Below the pieces are notes generated by a model. That model was not told the origin of the DNA. It did no database searches and saw nothing but the letters and a program-made list of their open reading frames with translations. From assembly GCA_026724425.1 (NCBI GenBank), contig JAIUCV010000005.1, positions 33,391,784 through 33,455,783 on the forward strand: a stretch of 64,000 nt of DNA. Direction: 5' to 3'. Each line of letters starts with the position of its first letter. Positions within the stretch are counted from its first letter, which is position 1. The translations under genes and the position numbers were made by a program. Below are positions 49,365 through 60,092 of the stretch, piece by piece. The DNA is from Erythrophleum ivorense. Lineage: Eukaryota > Streptophyta > Magnoliopsida > Fabales > Fabaceae.

Positions 49365-49690
49365 ATGGAGTGGAAAAAATTGGAACCAAGTGAGAAAAAG
49401 AGGTATAATGATGAAGCATATGAAGAGCGAAGGATGCACAAGAGGGAACATCTTCCAGGAAGTTATTGAGTAAGGAAATATTCATTGTTATGCCTTATAT
49501 GCCTTGATTTAATGAGTTCATTTTATTTTAATAAATTATTTATGTTCTATAGGTACCAATTGTTACAAGGTCCTCCCCATCTTAATTTAAGGAAGCTATA
49601 GAATTCATCAGGAAGAGCAATATGCTCAATAGGTTGGTGGAAGAAATGGGGTTTGGAAAGTTGCTGGATTTGTTAGACTAGGGAGTGACA
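49365..49690 (+). pseudogene. Protein-like fragments inside element B (HMG-box-like and unknown)
   Basis: From 49369 the reading MEWKKLEPSEKKRYNDEAYE followed by ERRMHKREH resembles the second half of an HMG box (W-K-x-L-x-x-x-E-K-x-x-Y, then a basic helix). A later stretch (49592-49680) reads EAIEFIRKSNMLNRLVEEMG then FGKLLDLLD. Such a MGFGxLL peptide occurs in plant proteins often carried by Mutator-like elements, but I am not sure of the family. The two are separated by an AT-rich gap with GTAAGG-like and TATAG sites, so they may be exons. No complete domain survives. Confidence 0.35.
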
Positions 49691-49942
49691 CCAAAGTATA
49701 AAGATTATAACATACAATGAATATTCACTGGACAAGTCATAAAATGCTAATTCCTTACATTGTTATTGATTGGGATGGCGATGCTCTAATCTATTCCCCT
49801 TTCAATATATATATGTGCACATTAATCATTGTATTTGATCATTTATTGCACACCAAATCATCTACCATGTCTAATTGTTGGGAGACATCAAATTTTAAGG
49901 TGTATTTTAATTACATTTCATTGTCATCACAATCCATACATG

Positions 49943-51213
49943 ATCTTATTACTTTCATTAGTTCTTATAATGATATCCCTTCCTTTATCAGTTTTCTACC
50001 CATTCGACCCCCTCATAGTGGATCTTCTTGCTTAAATCCCTTAAAATTTATGAAAATAACAAAACACATCACCTGATATCTAATTTTTCATCTTCTGATT
50101 ATCACAAATAAATAAATAAAAAGCTGCAAGCTTGTTCATCATTTTTGGAACCAAAGCAACATTATGAATGGAAATAAAGCTAAAAGCAGGTAGTGATATT
50201 CCTAAAAAAAAGTAATAATATTTCTAATAGTTATTGCATTCTTTCACATGATTAGAAACATAAATAATGATAGTAAAACTACTAAAAGTCCTTGTAACTC
50301 TAGCCTAAATACTGTAAATAATGCAAACTATCCTTAACAAGCACAAGAAGAAGAAGAAGAAGAAGATATTGCCATTAATCATGGGAATTTGAGAGACATA
50401 GCAAATCATAAATTACTACTTAGTAAATCCTACAAAAAGGCCTTCAATATTAGCAAATCAATAAGCCTCTCTAGCATGTTTTGTTTTGCTTATACCATGA
50501 CTGTGAGGAGCTCCAAATGATGAGACTAGAAAAAAAAAACTAGTAGGATAACAAGAGAAATAGATGAAGGGTGGAAGAAACAAATCTTATTACTTTCATT
50601 AGTTCTTACAATGATATCCCTTCCTTTATTAGTTTTCCACCCATTCAATCCCCTCATAGTGGATCTTCTTGCTTAAATCCCTTAAAAATTATGAAAATAA
50701 CAAAACACATCACCTAACATCTAATTTTTCATCCTCTGATTATCACTACAGCAAAATAAATAAAAAGCTTCAAGCTTGTTCATCATTTTTGGAACCAAAG
50801 CAACATTATAAATGGAAATAAAACTAAAAGCAGGTAATGATATTCTTAAAAAGAAGTAATAATATTTCTAACAGTTAATGCGCTCTTTCACATGGTTGAA
50901 ACATAAATAATGATAGTAAAACTACTAAAAGTCCTTGTAACTCCAGCCTAAATATTGTATATAATGTAAATTATCCTTAACAAGCACAAGAAGAAGAATA
51001 TATTACCATTAATCATGGGAATTTGAGAGACACAGCAAATCATAAATTACTACTCAATAAATCCTACAAAAAGGTTTTCAATATTAGCAAATCAATAAGC
51101 CTTTCTAGCATGTTTTGTTCTGCTTATACCATGACTGTGAGGAGCTCCAAATGATGAGACTAGAAAAAAAAAAACTAGTAGGATAACAAGAGAAACAGAT
51201 GATGGGTGGAAGA
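49943..51213. repeat. 641-bp tandem duplication inside element B
   Basis: Units 49943-50583 and 50584-about 51213 both start ATCTTATTACTTTCATTAG and end GATGGGTGGAAGAAA or a one-base variant. They match along their whole length with small indels. The 119-codon ORF at 49717-50076 spans the start of the first unit and is not supported by the second. Confidence 0.88.
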
Positions 51214-51533
51214 AATTGAGGGTGAGGAAGGATGAAGAAATGAAGGGAAGAAGAATGATAAACTGAAGGGAAGAAAGATGAAGAAATAAGGGGAGGAAGA
51301 TCATGGAAGAAGCCAGAACTGATAATGAACAAAAATGACGGAGGAAGAAGAACCCATTTGGAGAAACGACGAAAGTATATAGCAAGGGATTCATATAGCT
51401 TGTTTAACAGAGCAAAGATATTTTTGTCCATCACTTTTCATTTGGTCTTGTAAAATAATATTAATTTTTAAGATCCTTCATTATAATTTTTTTTCAAGTC
51501 TGGGGCCTTCTTTCTAATTTTACCACAAATTAA

Positions 51534-52764
51534 TATGTGTTGTTTAACTAGCCATCATCAACACATTATGAAGCAAGAGTTTATTTTCAACCCTTATATA
51601 GTAACTACTAATTACTTATACAATAATTAGTAATTACTAGTTAATATTATTGCCATTTATATATTGATATGTAATTTTATTCTCAAAGTTGTGTAATTTT
51701 AGTTTGGATTTCATATTTTAAGAGAGAATAGCTTACTTGTCAAAATATAAACTATGTTAATTCTCAATTTTTTAATATTATGGGAGCACAATAAATATTT
51801 TCCAAAACTTAAGAGAAATAATAATTAATAGATATTGTAAATTATACTTATTTATTTTGAGATTAGGCTAAATTACACCAAATATCTTGCAAATTCTCTT
51901 ACACCCTAACATTTAATATATATTGCAAAAATCTTTTCATTATTTAATTTCTATCAATGAAGTTAATTTTTGTATAAAACATGATTCTTCCAAAAATAAA
52001 ATTTTTAAATTATCCTTGTTGTCATAATAAGAATAAAATAATGATATTATATTGAAGCTTGACATCATGCACCACTTTGGTGTGAAATTTTAACAAACAA
52101 GTAGTATATATCATAAACTTTAGCAAATAATGAGGAAAAGAAAAATACAATGCTTTAAAAAAGGAAATAAAATAATAGTATTTTCATGTTCCAGAATAGA
52201 AATCTTGTACATAAAATTAATTTTATTGACAAAAAAAATAAATAGTATGAGAAGCTTTCGCAATATATTTAAATGTAATGTGTTAAAAACAAGGAGAATA
52301 TCAACTTTAGTTTGTCAATCTTCATAGAAAGTTTGTGTGTAATTTATTCTAACAAATAAGATGGTTTCCACTTTTAAGTGAGCCCTATCAATTTTTTTTT
52401 CCTTTCTTATTGTGTCTATGTGAGTATCTTGATCTATCAAGTGCGGAACCAAAGAGCTATTTTTTGACAATTCATTAAGCATATAAACTGAATCTAAGCA
52501 TTGAGATAAGGAAGAAAAATCACTTAACCAATAGAATATTTATTTTTGGCAAGGAAAATGAACTCTGTAATTAATTACCTACCCACTTAATTTGGGAAAT
52601 TATTTTGGGAATGCAAGGAATGTTGCATGAGGATTGAGTTTGTTGGAATAAATTTTGTCTGTAAGTGAAAGTAATGTCAATAACAAATAAATATCAATAT
52701 ATATATATATAGAGAGAGAGCGTGAAACAGAAATTGGTTGATTAAAATTAATTGCAATACTCAT
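51534..52764. other. No gene seen
   Basis: AT-rich DNA. It contains a (TA)n(GA)n tract at 52697-52720 and Lys/Asn-rich ORFs without recognisable domains. Confidence 0.4.
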
Positions 52765-52980
52765 TTTACAATTTCCAGTCATTTTACAATTTCCACGTCC
52801 CTCTAGCATAACTGCTCTAACAAACATGAAAACTTGTATACTTCATAGATATTTTACCTTTTTGTTTTTTGCTTTTATTGTGTAAACTACCAACTTCTGT
52901 TTTAGGAATATTTAAAACTGTGATCATTTCAATTTTCATTTTCTAAATTCAAGCAAGATATAAATATCCTTACCAGTTAA
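52765..52980. repeat. Segmental duplication, copy 2 (matches 15213-15440)
   Basis: Same ordered words as the copy at 15213. It contains an extra internal repeat of CATTTTACAATTTCCA and lies just downstream (minus-strand sense) of the kinase exon relic at 53040-53345. Confidence 0.75.
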
Positions 52981-53039
52981 TAATTAAAAAGTCAAAGAAA
53001 TACATTTAAGAAATAATTGAAACCAATTCCAAATAGAAA

Positions 53040-53345
53040 CCAAATTTAAAGGAGCTTGTAAATTTGCTTGTCTGAGTAGAGAGACCTTCTCTGGTAGAGA
53101 TCACCTTAGAGCAACACTAAATCTGCCCACCACTTGAAAATGTAGGCCTTTGATGGCTACAGACTTGCTTTTATTTCTTAACACATAAAAACCTTTCAAC
53201 ATGGATGGCCTATCATTTGCATTCTCCTTGACGCATAATAGAGTAATTTACATCAACCTTATCTGCATGATGGAGATCCATTGTTGAGTGAGTGATCTTG
53301 AAATTCTACATCATTTCCTTCTTTTCACATAAATAAGCCTAAATA
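53040..53345 (-). pseudogene. Relic of the last exon of a receptor kinase
   Basis: On the minus strand the region 53175-53345 resembles exon 7 of the intact gene: the segments matching ...CKL.RCMHIALLCVQES.NDRPSMLK are recognisable as GATGGCCTATCATTTGCATTCTC and TTGACGCATAATAGAGTAAT in window orientation. Stops and indels interrupt it. No other exon was found, so this is the 3' end of a lost gene copy. Confidence 0.6.
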
Positions 53346-56030
53346 CAAAGATTTTCAAAACAACGAAACCAAATAAAGGGCAAAGCAAAAATTTGTCCAA
53401 TGAGTTCTTTTTTAAAGACCACTTCACTCAAGATCTTAAGATATTAAGTAAAATGATACGACCAGAGTTATGCATGTCCAACCAAGTAATGAAGTCGATG
53501 AAAGGAAGTAAGGTAAGACTGCAGCTACAAAAGATGTCACAACCCCTAGGAGAATGGGGAAAGCACTTATATAGACACGTGACTATTAAATGGGGTGAGG
53601 GTTGATACCTTATTCCCTTCGATATACAGTTAACATGTGTGTTTAAGGAAAAAAGTTAGTTACTGTGTTTATCACATATGTTGTCAATAATTAGTTGTGG
53701 CTCAGAATTTCTCCCACCACACTGTTAACATTTCCTATATATATATATATATATATATATAACATAGTATACTGTTGAAGATTTTAAAACAAGGATTTGT
53801 TTTCAATAAAAGTTAAGTAAGAAAACAAAATTAAAGAATGGAATCAAAATTTTCACTTTGCTCATAATTAATAGTATAGATCCTTCTCTTACTATTAAGG
53901 AGTGGATTTTTGCCAAAGAATATTTTCAATACCATCTAAAATCATATTTGAGATAAAATTAATGATTGAGCTAATTAATTAGTATATATAATCATCAAAA
54001 TAACATAATATATTTTTTAATATCTAAAACCTTAATTTTGGCTAACTTTCCTATTTTCAACGTTAACCTAGATCTAGATTTTTTAAAATAAGCTTTTATA
54101 ATTTGAATTGGGTGCAAAACTTATTTTATAGAGTTTAATGGAAGGTGATGGAGGGAGATGGAAGTTCTAATTCACACTTGGAATGTGCAAATCAACAAAC
54201 CCCAATTTGAAAGCTTACATGCGTCACAAATGGAGGAAATGGTAGCTGCAATAACAATCAAGCTTCAGTGGAAGGGAAGAAGAATAGAAGAAAGAAGATG
54301 AAGAGAGGCGGAGAAACCAACCTCCAAACAACACAGCACACTCACGGCCAGAACAGCGAGAAAAATGAGAAGAAAAGAAAATGGAAAAGTAGTGACAGTA
54401 ATGCATCTCAGTGGAAATGGAAGGATGGCGGCGGTGAGAGGTGGAGAATGACGAAGCTTGTTGCTGGAAGAAACGTTGGGCGACGGAGCAGAACATTGAA
54501 GCAAGATGGAGAAGACGCAGCATAGCGAAAAACAGAGGTGTCAGGGAGGGGAAAAGTGCGCGAGAAAGAAGGAAACGTGTGGAAGAAAAGTCGATGGGCG
54601 GAGGGATATTTAATGTATTGGGGAAAACTTATATTTTGATACTTAAAAATTAAAACTTTTTAATTCAATCTTTAAAACATTAGAAATAAGTCTTTTAAAA
54701 AATTTTTAAATTTTATAATTATTCTCAAAATCATTTAGTCCTTGTCTCCTATCTTAAATAATGTATTATATATATAAGTATTATTTTTATTTCCATACTA
54801 TATATTTAACTAATAGGGACCTCATTGCAACATTTAAAATTTTAAAGCATTACATTTTTTAAATATATATATTTTTAAATATGATTAAAACAAATAATAT
54901 TTTCAATGTTTTCACTAAATAATCAGTGACATTTTTGTAATTTTATAAGAAAATATGCATTTATATTAATTTTTAGGAAAAATTGTTTTATCTTCCTTGA
55001 AAAATGTTTAAGTTATTCAAAACTTTCTTTTGTTTTAAAAATATGCCTAAATCAACCTAAAATCAAAATATGACAAAAATCAAGAATAATATTGAATTTT
55101 TACTACGAATATAACTTATTAAAAATATGTTTTTTAAACTTGTATTTCAATATTATGTATTTTGTGTTGGAAAGCATAAATTTATTTTATTTTAAAATTT
55201 GTTAAATTTATAGTAATAATTATGTTTATTAATATATATTAAATAAATATATTATTGCTGCAACTAAATTATTTTCTTTAAATTAGTTGGTCTCATAAAA
55301 TTATTTTATGGATATATTTTTTGCTGTAATACTTATTTATTTTTAACCAAGTAATTTTACAATTTACTAAATTAAAAAAATAATTATTTTATATTAGTTA
55401 TATATATAATACTTATTATATTATATAATTAATAGATATAAAGATATTTTAGTCAAAATCAGTCTAATTATACCTTATCTTTTGATGAAAGGGAGGTAAA
55501 TACATATACCATATCTTCTACTTTTAAGAAAAAGGAATGTTAATTGTTTAAACTAGAAAAGAGACGTATGATTTAGGCATTTCTCACCAAGGGAAGAACA
55601 ATTTACCCTAATGTCTAAATTTAAATATTAAAACTAAAAAAAACCAAAGTAAATTCTAAAAAATAAAACTAAATTAAAAAAAAACAATTATACCATTATT
55701 ATTTTTTAATTCTTGTTGCCCTCGCATCTTTAGTCTTTGATTTTATTCTTTTTTATTGCATAGACTTCAAAGTAGCTTCATTTGATGATTAAACATAGCT
55801 AGGGTTTGACTAACATTGCATATTTATTTTATTTTATTTCAAAAGAAAATGTAATGTTATAAATTTTTTTGGTCATCAAAAAGTCAAAGTTATAAAATAG
55901 TGTTAAAAAATACTAGAAATTCTATAAAAGTTGCAACCTTTTCCAAAAATATTGTAAATCAATCCAATAACGTCCGAGTTCTATTGCCACTCACATGGAA
56001 GAAGGTCCCATCAATTCAAAAAGTTCTAAT
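53346..56030. other. No confident gene; AT-rich DNA with one GC-richer purine tract
   Basis: At 54120-54610 the sequence is purine-biased and GC-richer (GGCGGAG, GATGGCGGCGGTGAG). It resembles the purine-rich right arms of elements A and B. ORFs on both strands there (54224-54653) reflect this bias, and their Ser-rich or Lys/Arg-rich translations match nothing I know. A (TA)n tract lies at 53736-53761. The remainder is AT-rich. Confidence 0.4.
53736..53761. repeat. (TA)n microsatellite
   Basis: About 13 uninterrupted TA units. Confidence 0.9.
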
Positions 56031-56031
56031 A

Positions 56032-56037
56032 TTTATT
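56032..56037 (-). terminator. Likely polyadenylation signal of the receptor kinase gene
   Basis: AATAAA on the minus strand about 90 bp beyond the stop codon at 56128-56130. The position and sequence fit a plant near-upstream element. Confidence 0.45.
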
Positions 56038-56127
56038 CAACCCCATATTAAGTTCATGAGATTCTAGCAGCTTAATGAAGAAAACAAAGACATGGTATCT
56101 TTTCTTACCAATAATTTAGGGGCTCTG

Positions 56128-59100
56128 CTATCTCGCTACTATTTCAGACATGGTTGCTTCATTAATTGAATTAGTTCCTAATTGCATTATTCTTTCATTT
56201 GCTTCTTCCACTTCTTTTTCTCTTGAAAATCCAGGTGTCTTCGGGCATGCCAAACTACTTTCATTTCTCAACATTGAAGAAATTTTCAGCATAGATGGCC
56301 TGTCATTTGCACTTTCTTGCACGCATAACAGAGCAATATGCATACATCGTAACAATTTACATGGTGAAGATGTATCATCAAGGGAACTATCCACAAACTC
56401 CATGCCTTTCCCTTCTTTCCACAACTCATAAGCCTAACATCATTAATATTCACATACCATGTTATATAAACTTAATAGCAAACAAATGAAAGATTAAGAT
56501 TTCAAAATATTATTAGGAGACCTCAGTTAACAAAAGAAGAGTAGACCAAACCAATTATAAAAAAGAAATATAAGCATATTGCTCACAATTTTATTTGAGT
56601 TTACCTTTGATAGGTTTAGTCTACTCGTCTTTTGTAGCCTAAGTCTATTGAAAATTTTTTTAAAACTTTTTATTTGGACAAAGTTGAAGAAATGACGTAC
56701 ATATTCCATGAGGCTTAAATTTTCATCTTCACCATATAGGCTTGCAGTCTTCTTGCCACTTATAATTTGTAGAAGTAGAACTCCAAAGCTGTACACATCA
56801 GACTTAGTAGAGTATAGGCCCTTCTTGACATATTCAGGAGGAACGTAACCACTACATCAAAAAATAGAGCAAAAAGGATGACGGATTTAGTATAGTGATG
56901 GATGTATAACTTTTTAAGACATGGAGACAGGGGGCTTTATGGAGCTATGTACTCACTAAGTTCCTACTATCTTGCTTGTATTTGCTTCTTGTTCATCTTT
57001 TGTGAATATTCTGGCCATACCAAAGTCTGAAATCTTTGGCTTCAACTCATCATTTAACAAAATATTGCTAGCTTTTATGTCTCTATGAATTATTGTCAAT
57101 CTTGAGTATTCTTGTAGGTAAAGAAGTCCTTGAGTAATTCCTTCAATGATGTCAATTCGTTTTCTCCAATCTAGTAAATATCGTCTTACTGGATCTATAT
57201 CAAAAATAAATAGCACACTATCAGTTCTATCAAAATCCTCTCCTTAACTACATCCAAAGAATGTTCATTTCATAGCTTTAAATATAGAGTTCAACTTTTA
57301 ACACCACAATTTGTACTATGATGGATATATTCATTTGTGTACAAGTAAAGAGTTGCAAAGAACTGCTGACCAAAGAGGTAGAAGTCAAGGCTTTTGTTTG
57401 GCATGTACTCATAGACCAGTATTTGTTCATCTCTGTCAATGTAGAACCCCAATAGCCGAACAAGATTCACATGTTGCAATCTTGCAGTAAGTGTTACCTC
57501 GTTTTTGAATTCCTCAAATCCTTGCGTGGAAGCTTTTGATAGCTTTTTCACTGCTATTTCCTGACCATTTGGTAATATGCCCTAGGGATATAGGTACTCG
57601 TAGTTAGTATCTTTAAGAGGTAATTCCAAGACATGAATCTTCTAGCCCTCCACCAATATATCCTTACTAAGTTTAACAAAATTGTGCTGAAACTTTATTT
57701 TAAAAATCAAGAGAATGGAGGGTAGCAAACATTGAACTCTTGACCACTTGGTAGAACGGGGTTAATTACTATATAAAGGATCACTTTATCTCAAAAGTTT
57801 AAACTATTAAATGAAAGCTCTTGAATAATTTTATTATAATCTCTAATATGCCCAAAACTGATGCCAAGACACTCTATTTCTCCCCTAATTTAGTGTTATG
57901 CACTGTCTTACTATAAAGAATAAAGCACCCTGACTGTGAGGTTGTATTAAATAAAATTTACCTTGTAAACTGGACCATAACCACCCTGACCGAGCTTATT
58001 TTCAATTGAAAATCTATCTGTGGCCACCTCAATGTCAGAAAAGCTAAAGACTTGCAAATCAGGAGCATTGCCATGAAAATGATCTGCACCTTCTTTATTT
58101 GCTTTAGACCAAGATTCTCCCGCGGCATTAACCATCCCTATGGACAAATTTAAATAACAAAAAGTCAATATCTTAAACCATGATGGTTACAAACACATAG
58201 TAATATCAGTTCAATAATAGTAGATAAGGGAATGAACAAAGCTGAAAAAAATTACCCATTAATTTGAATATTCTCCTCCTTAAGCAGAAAATTAAGGCTC
58301 CTAATAGGAGAACAGATACAGCAGTTGTAGTCAAAACGATCACTAATAATCGCCTCCTACTTTGTCTAATGTCATCAACCTGTTGAGCTGAGAAAGTATC
58401 CATCGTGTAAATTCGAAGGCTAGACATCATTATATGGATCTGTGAAACTGCTAATGCTTTCACTCAAAAAGTTTTCATTTGGCAAGTGCAGGAAATAAAT
58501 ATGGAACCACGCACAATAATATGAATTAGAACTATGTCAATTTAAGTCATAAACCAATCTTAATTCTTTCGACTTTAGAACATGGAATCACCAAAAAGAA
58601 ATTAATCTCATAGAAAATTCTCTATTAGAGAAAATGTGGATAAATGGCACTGTCAGCTCCTTACCTGCTGCAGTGGAAAGCGTCCAACTGTTGTCATCGT
58701 AGGAAACAGTCCAGACAGAGTAACCAAGTAGCTTCTTTTCCCTTGCATAAGGCACCTTAATTTTGACAACCTCGACATCATCGAAACTTATCCAAGTCGA
58801 TCCAACCGAGCAGTAATTCACTACATAGGTAGCATTATACAGTACTGTAGCCCTATGCCTCTGAATGTAACGTTTGATTTGCTTATAAGTCATAACCCCA
58901 TTTTCATTAAATGCTGGACCTGTTGCTGGTGCCCCTATTGCATTGTCCTTGGGGTTCGTAAGATTCCAGGCATATCCATAAAAAGGCAAACCTAAAACCA
59001 ACTTGTTAGCAGAAAGTCCACTACCAATCCATTCCTTAATGACAGAGTCAATGTTCACATCACTTGAAGGGTCATACAAGGCTGCATGAGCACCAGTAAA

Positions 59101-59757
59101 CTTATCCAACACAGGCGTGCGGAAATCATAAGCCGTAACATGCACCCAATTCAAGTTACTTCGAATTGATTCCACAGGGTAGGATGCAGAATCCATACGT
59201 GGTCTGAAATGAACAGACGCAGTTAAGATCAATTCTGGGTCGCTAGCGTTTTTAGCCTCAGAATTTGCAGCTTCTCGCCACTCTTGAAAAAGCTTTCCCA
59301 TATTGTTCATGTCAGAGCTTGTGTTGGCAGAGACCCAGGACAGGTCAAGCCCTTGAAACCCATAAGACCTAGCAATACTTATCGAAGACTGAATGAAAGA
59401 TTTCCTAAAAGAGGCGTTGCTTACCATCGACGATAAGACAGAATAATCGGCTGACCCACCCCCAATAGAGAGAAGCGTAGTGACGGATGGGTTCTTTTGT
59501 TTTACGGTGGTCGAGAAAGCAGAGAAGGATTGCTTGTCGGCTGAAGCGACAGAGAGCTCGTAGGACGAAGAGTTGACATTCGCAAAGGCGCAAATGAGGT
59601 GGGTGAAGAGATTAGAGTTTATGTCAGAAATTAGAATTCCATTACTGGAAAACCAGTAAGCTGATTGAACCCATGATTGTGCTCGTGAAGGTGGAAATTT
59701 TAAGTGAAGAAGAACTTGAAATAGCAGAACAGACGCGACTGCGATCCTGGAGAACAT
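56128..59757 (-). CDS. Chitinase-like (GH18) receptor protein kinase, CHRK1 type; seven exons, 768 aa
   Basis: Exons: 59757-58665, 58387-58256, 58137-57962, 57581-57371, 57194-56957, 56851-56701, 56433-56128. All introns are GT-AG and all phases agree. Residues 1-26 form a signal peptide; about 29-362 a class V chitinase-like GH18 domain (SIGGG 97-101, TAYDF 208-212, Trp349); 378-400 a membrane helix; about 452-730 a Ser/Thr kinase of the SRK/DUF26 group. Kinase motifs are complete: GQGGYG 458-463, Lys479, Glu495, HRD 574-576, DFG 594-596, PPEY, and the C-terminal SINEATMS signature. The GH18 DxxDxDxE motif reads QxxDxSxV at 135-142, so the catalytic Glu is Val142 and hydrolysis is unlikely. 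Six N-glycosylation sites lie outside. Predicted role (inference): plasma-membrane receptor sensing a chitin-like or other glycan through a non-catalytic GH18 fold, as proposed for tobacco CHRK1. The exon 2 acceptor (TTTCTCAG) is my choice among several in-frame AGs and affects only the juxtamembrane stalk. Confidence 0.93.
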
Positions 59758-60070
59758 TAAGGGAGGTTTTCTAGTTGACGCAGAGTGGTTTGCAACGATG
59801 CTTGGCTTGAATTGGAGATGGAAATTGCACAGGGAAAACGGACATAAATTAAGAGCTTGGGTGAGTCCGGTTTCTCTCCACTTGAACGCGGGAACATGAT
59901 GGTAAAAAGAAATGCAAACAACTCAGGACCATCATGTTACTTCGTAAACTGGAGAGACGCCACGAAATTTAGTGGACGTACGTAAGTTGAATGTGGCAAT
60001 TACTGATCTCTGTTTCATTGTTCATATTCCGGTGGATTGATTCATCATTATTTTCTTCTTTTCATATGTG
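59758..60070. promoter_or_regulatory. Upstream region of the receptor kinase gene
   Basis: This is the 5' flank of the minus-strand gene. Three hundred bases upstream lies a (TA)n tract (60071-60092). No canonical TATA box is convincing closer to the ATG. The first 200 bp are GC-richer than the region beyond and may be the 5' untranslated leader. Confidence 0.3.
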
Positions 60071-60092
60071 TATATATATATATATATATATA
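60071..60092. repeat. (TA)n microsatellite
   Basis: Eleven TA units in the 5' flank of the receptor kinase gene. Confidence 0.9.

Larger units (their letters stand above)
44424..51524. mobile_element. Mutator-like non-autonomous element B with long terminal inverted repeats
   Basis: The ends are inverted repeats of about 130 bp. The left end starts GGAAAAATCAGAAAGAAAG and the right, inverted, GGTAAAATTAGAAAGAAGG. Both continue with ATTATAATGA and an ACCAAATGA word, then reach a TTAAACAAG word. The flanks ATAAATTGA (44415-44423) and ACAAATTAA (51525-51533) match at 7 of 9 bases, the 9-bp duplication expected of the superfamily. No transposase is visible. Inside are solo LTR copy 4, a 22-bp repeat array, short protein-like fragments (49370-49690) and a 641-bp tandem duplication. 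It is homologous to element A. Confidence 0.75.

Noticed and set aside
49717..50076. 119-codon ORF in element B
   Set aside because: Part of it lies in the 641-bp tandem unit, and the second unit does not keep the frame. No domain was recognised.
54224..54653. Overlapping ORFs on both strands, up to 99 codons
   Set aside because: Produced by a purine-biased tract. Open frames on both strands with Lys/Arg- or Ser-rich translations indicate composition, not coding.
56150..56489. Plus-strand ORFs opposite the last kinase exon
   Set aside because: Antisense shadows of exon 7, with no independent start context or domain.
58388..58463. Extension of kinase exon 2 upstream (reading beginning VKALAVSQIHIMM)
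   Set aside because: The frame is open, but the AG sites there have weaker acceptor context than TTTCTCAG at 58392-58388. It remains a possible alternative acceptor that would lengthen the stalk by up to about 25 residues.
59405..59593. 62-codon minus-strand ORF
   Set aside because: Shadow of exon 1 of the receptor kinase in another frame.
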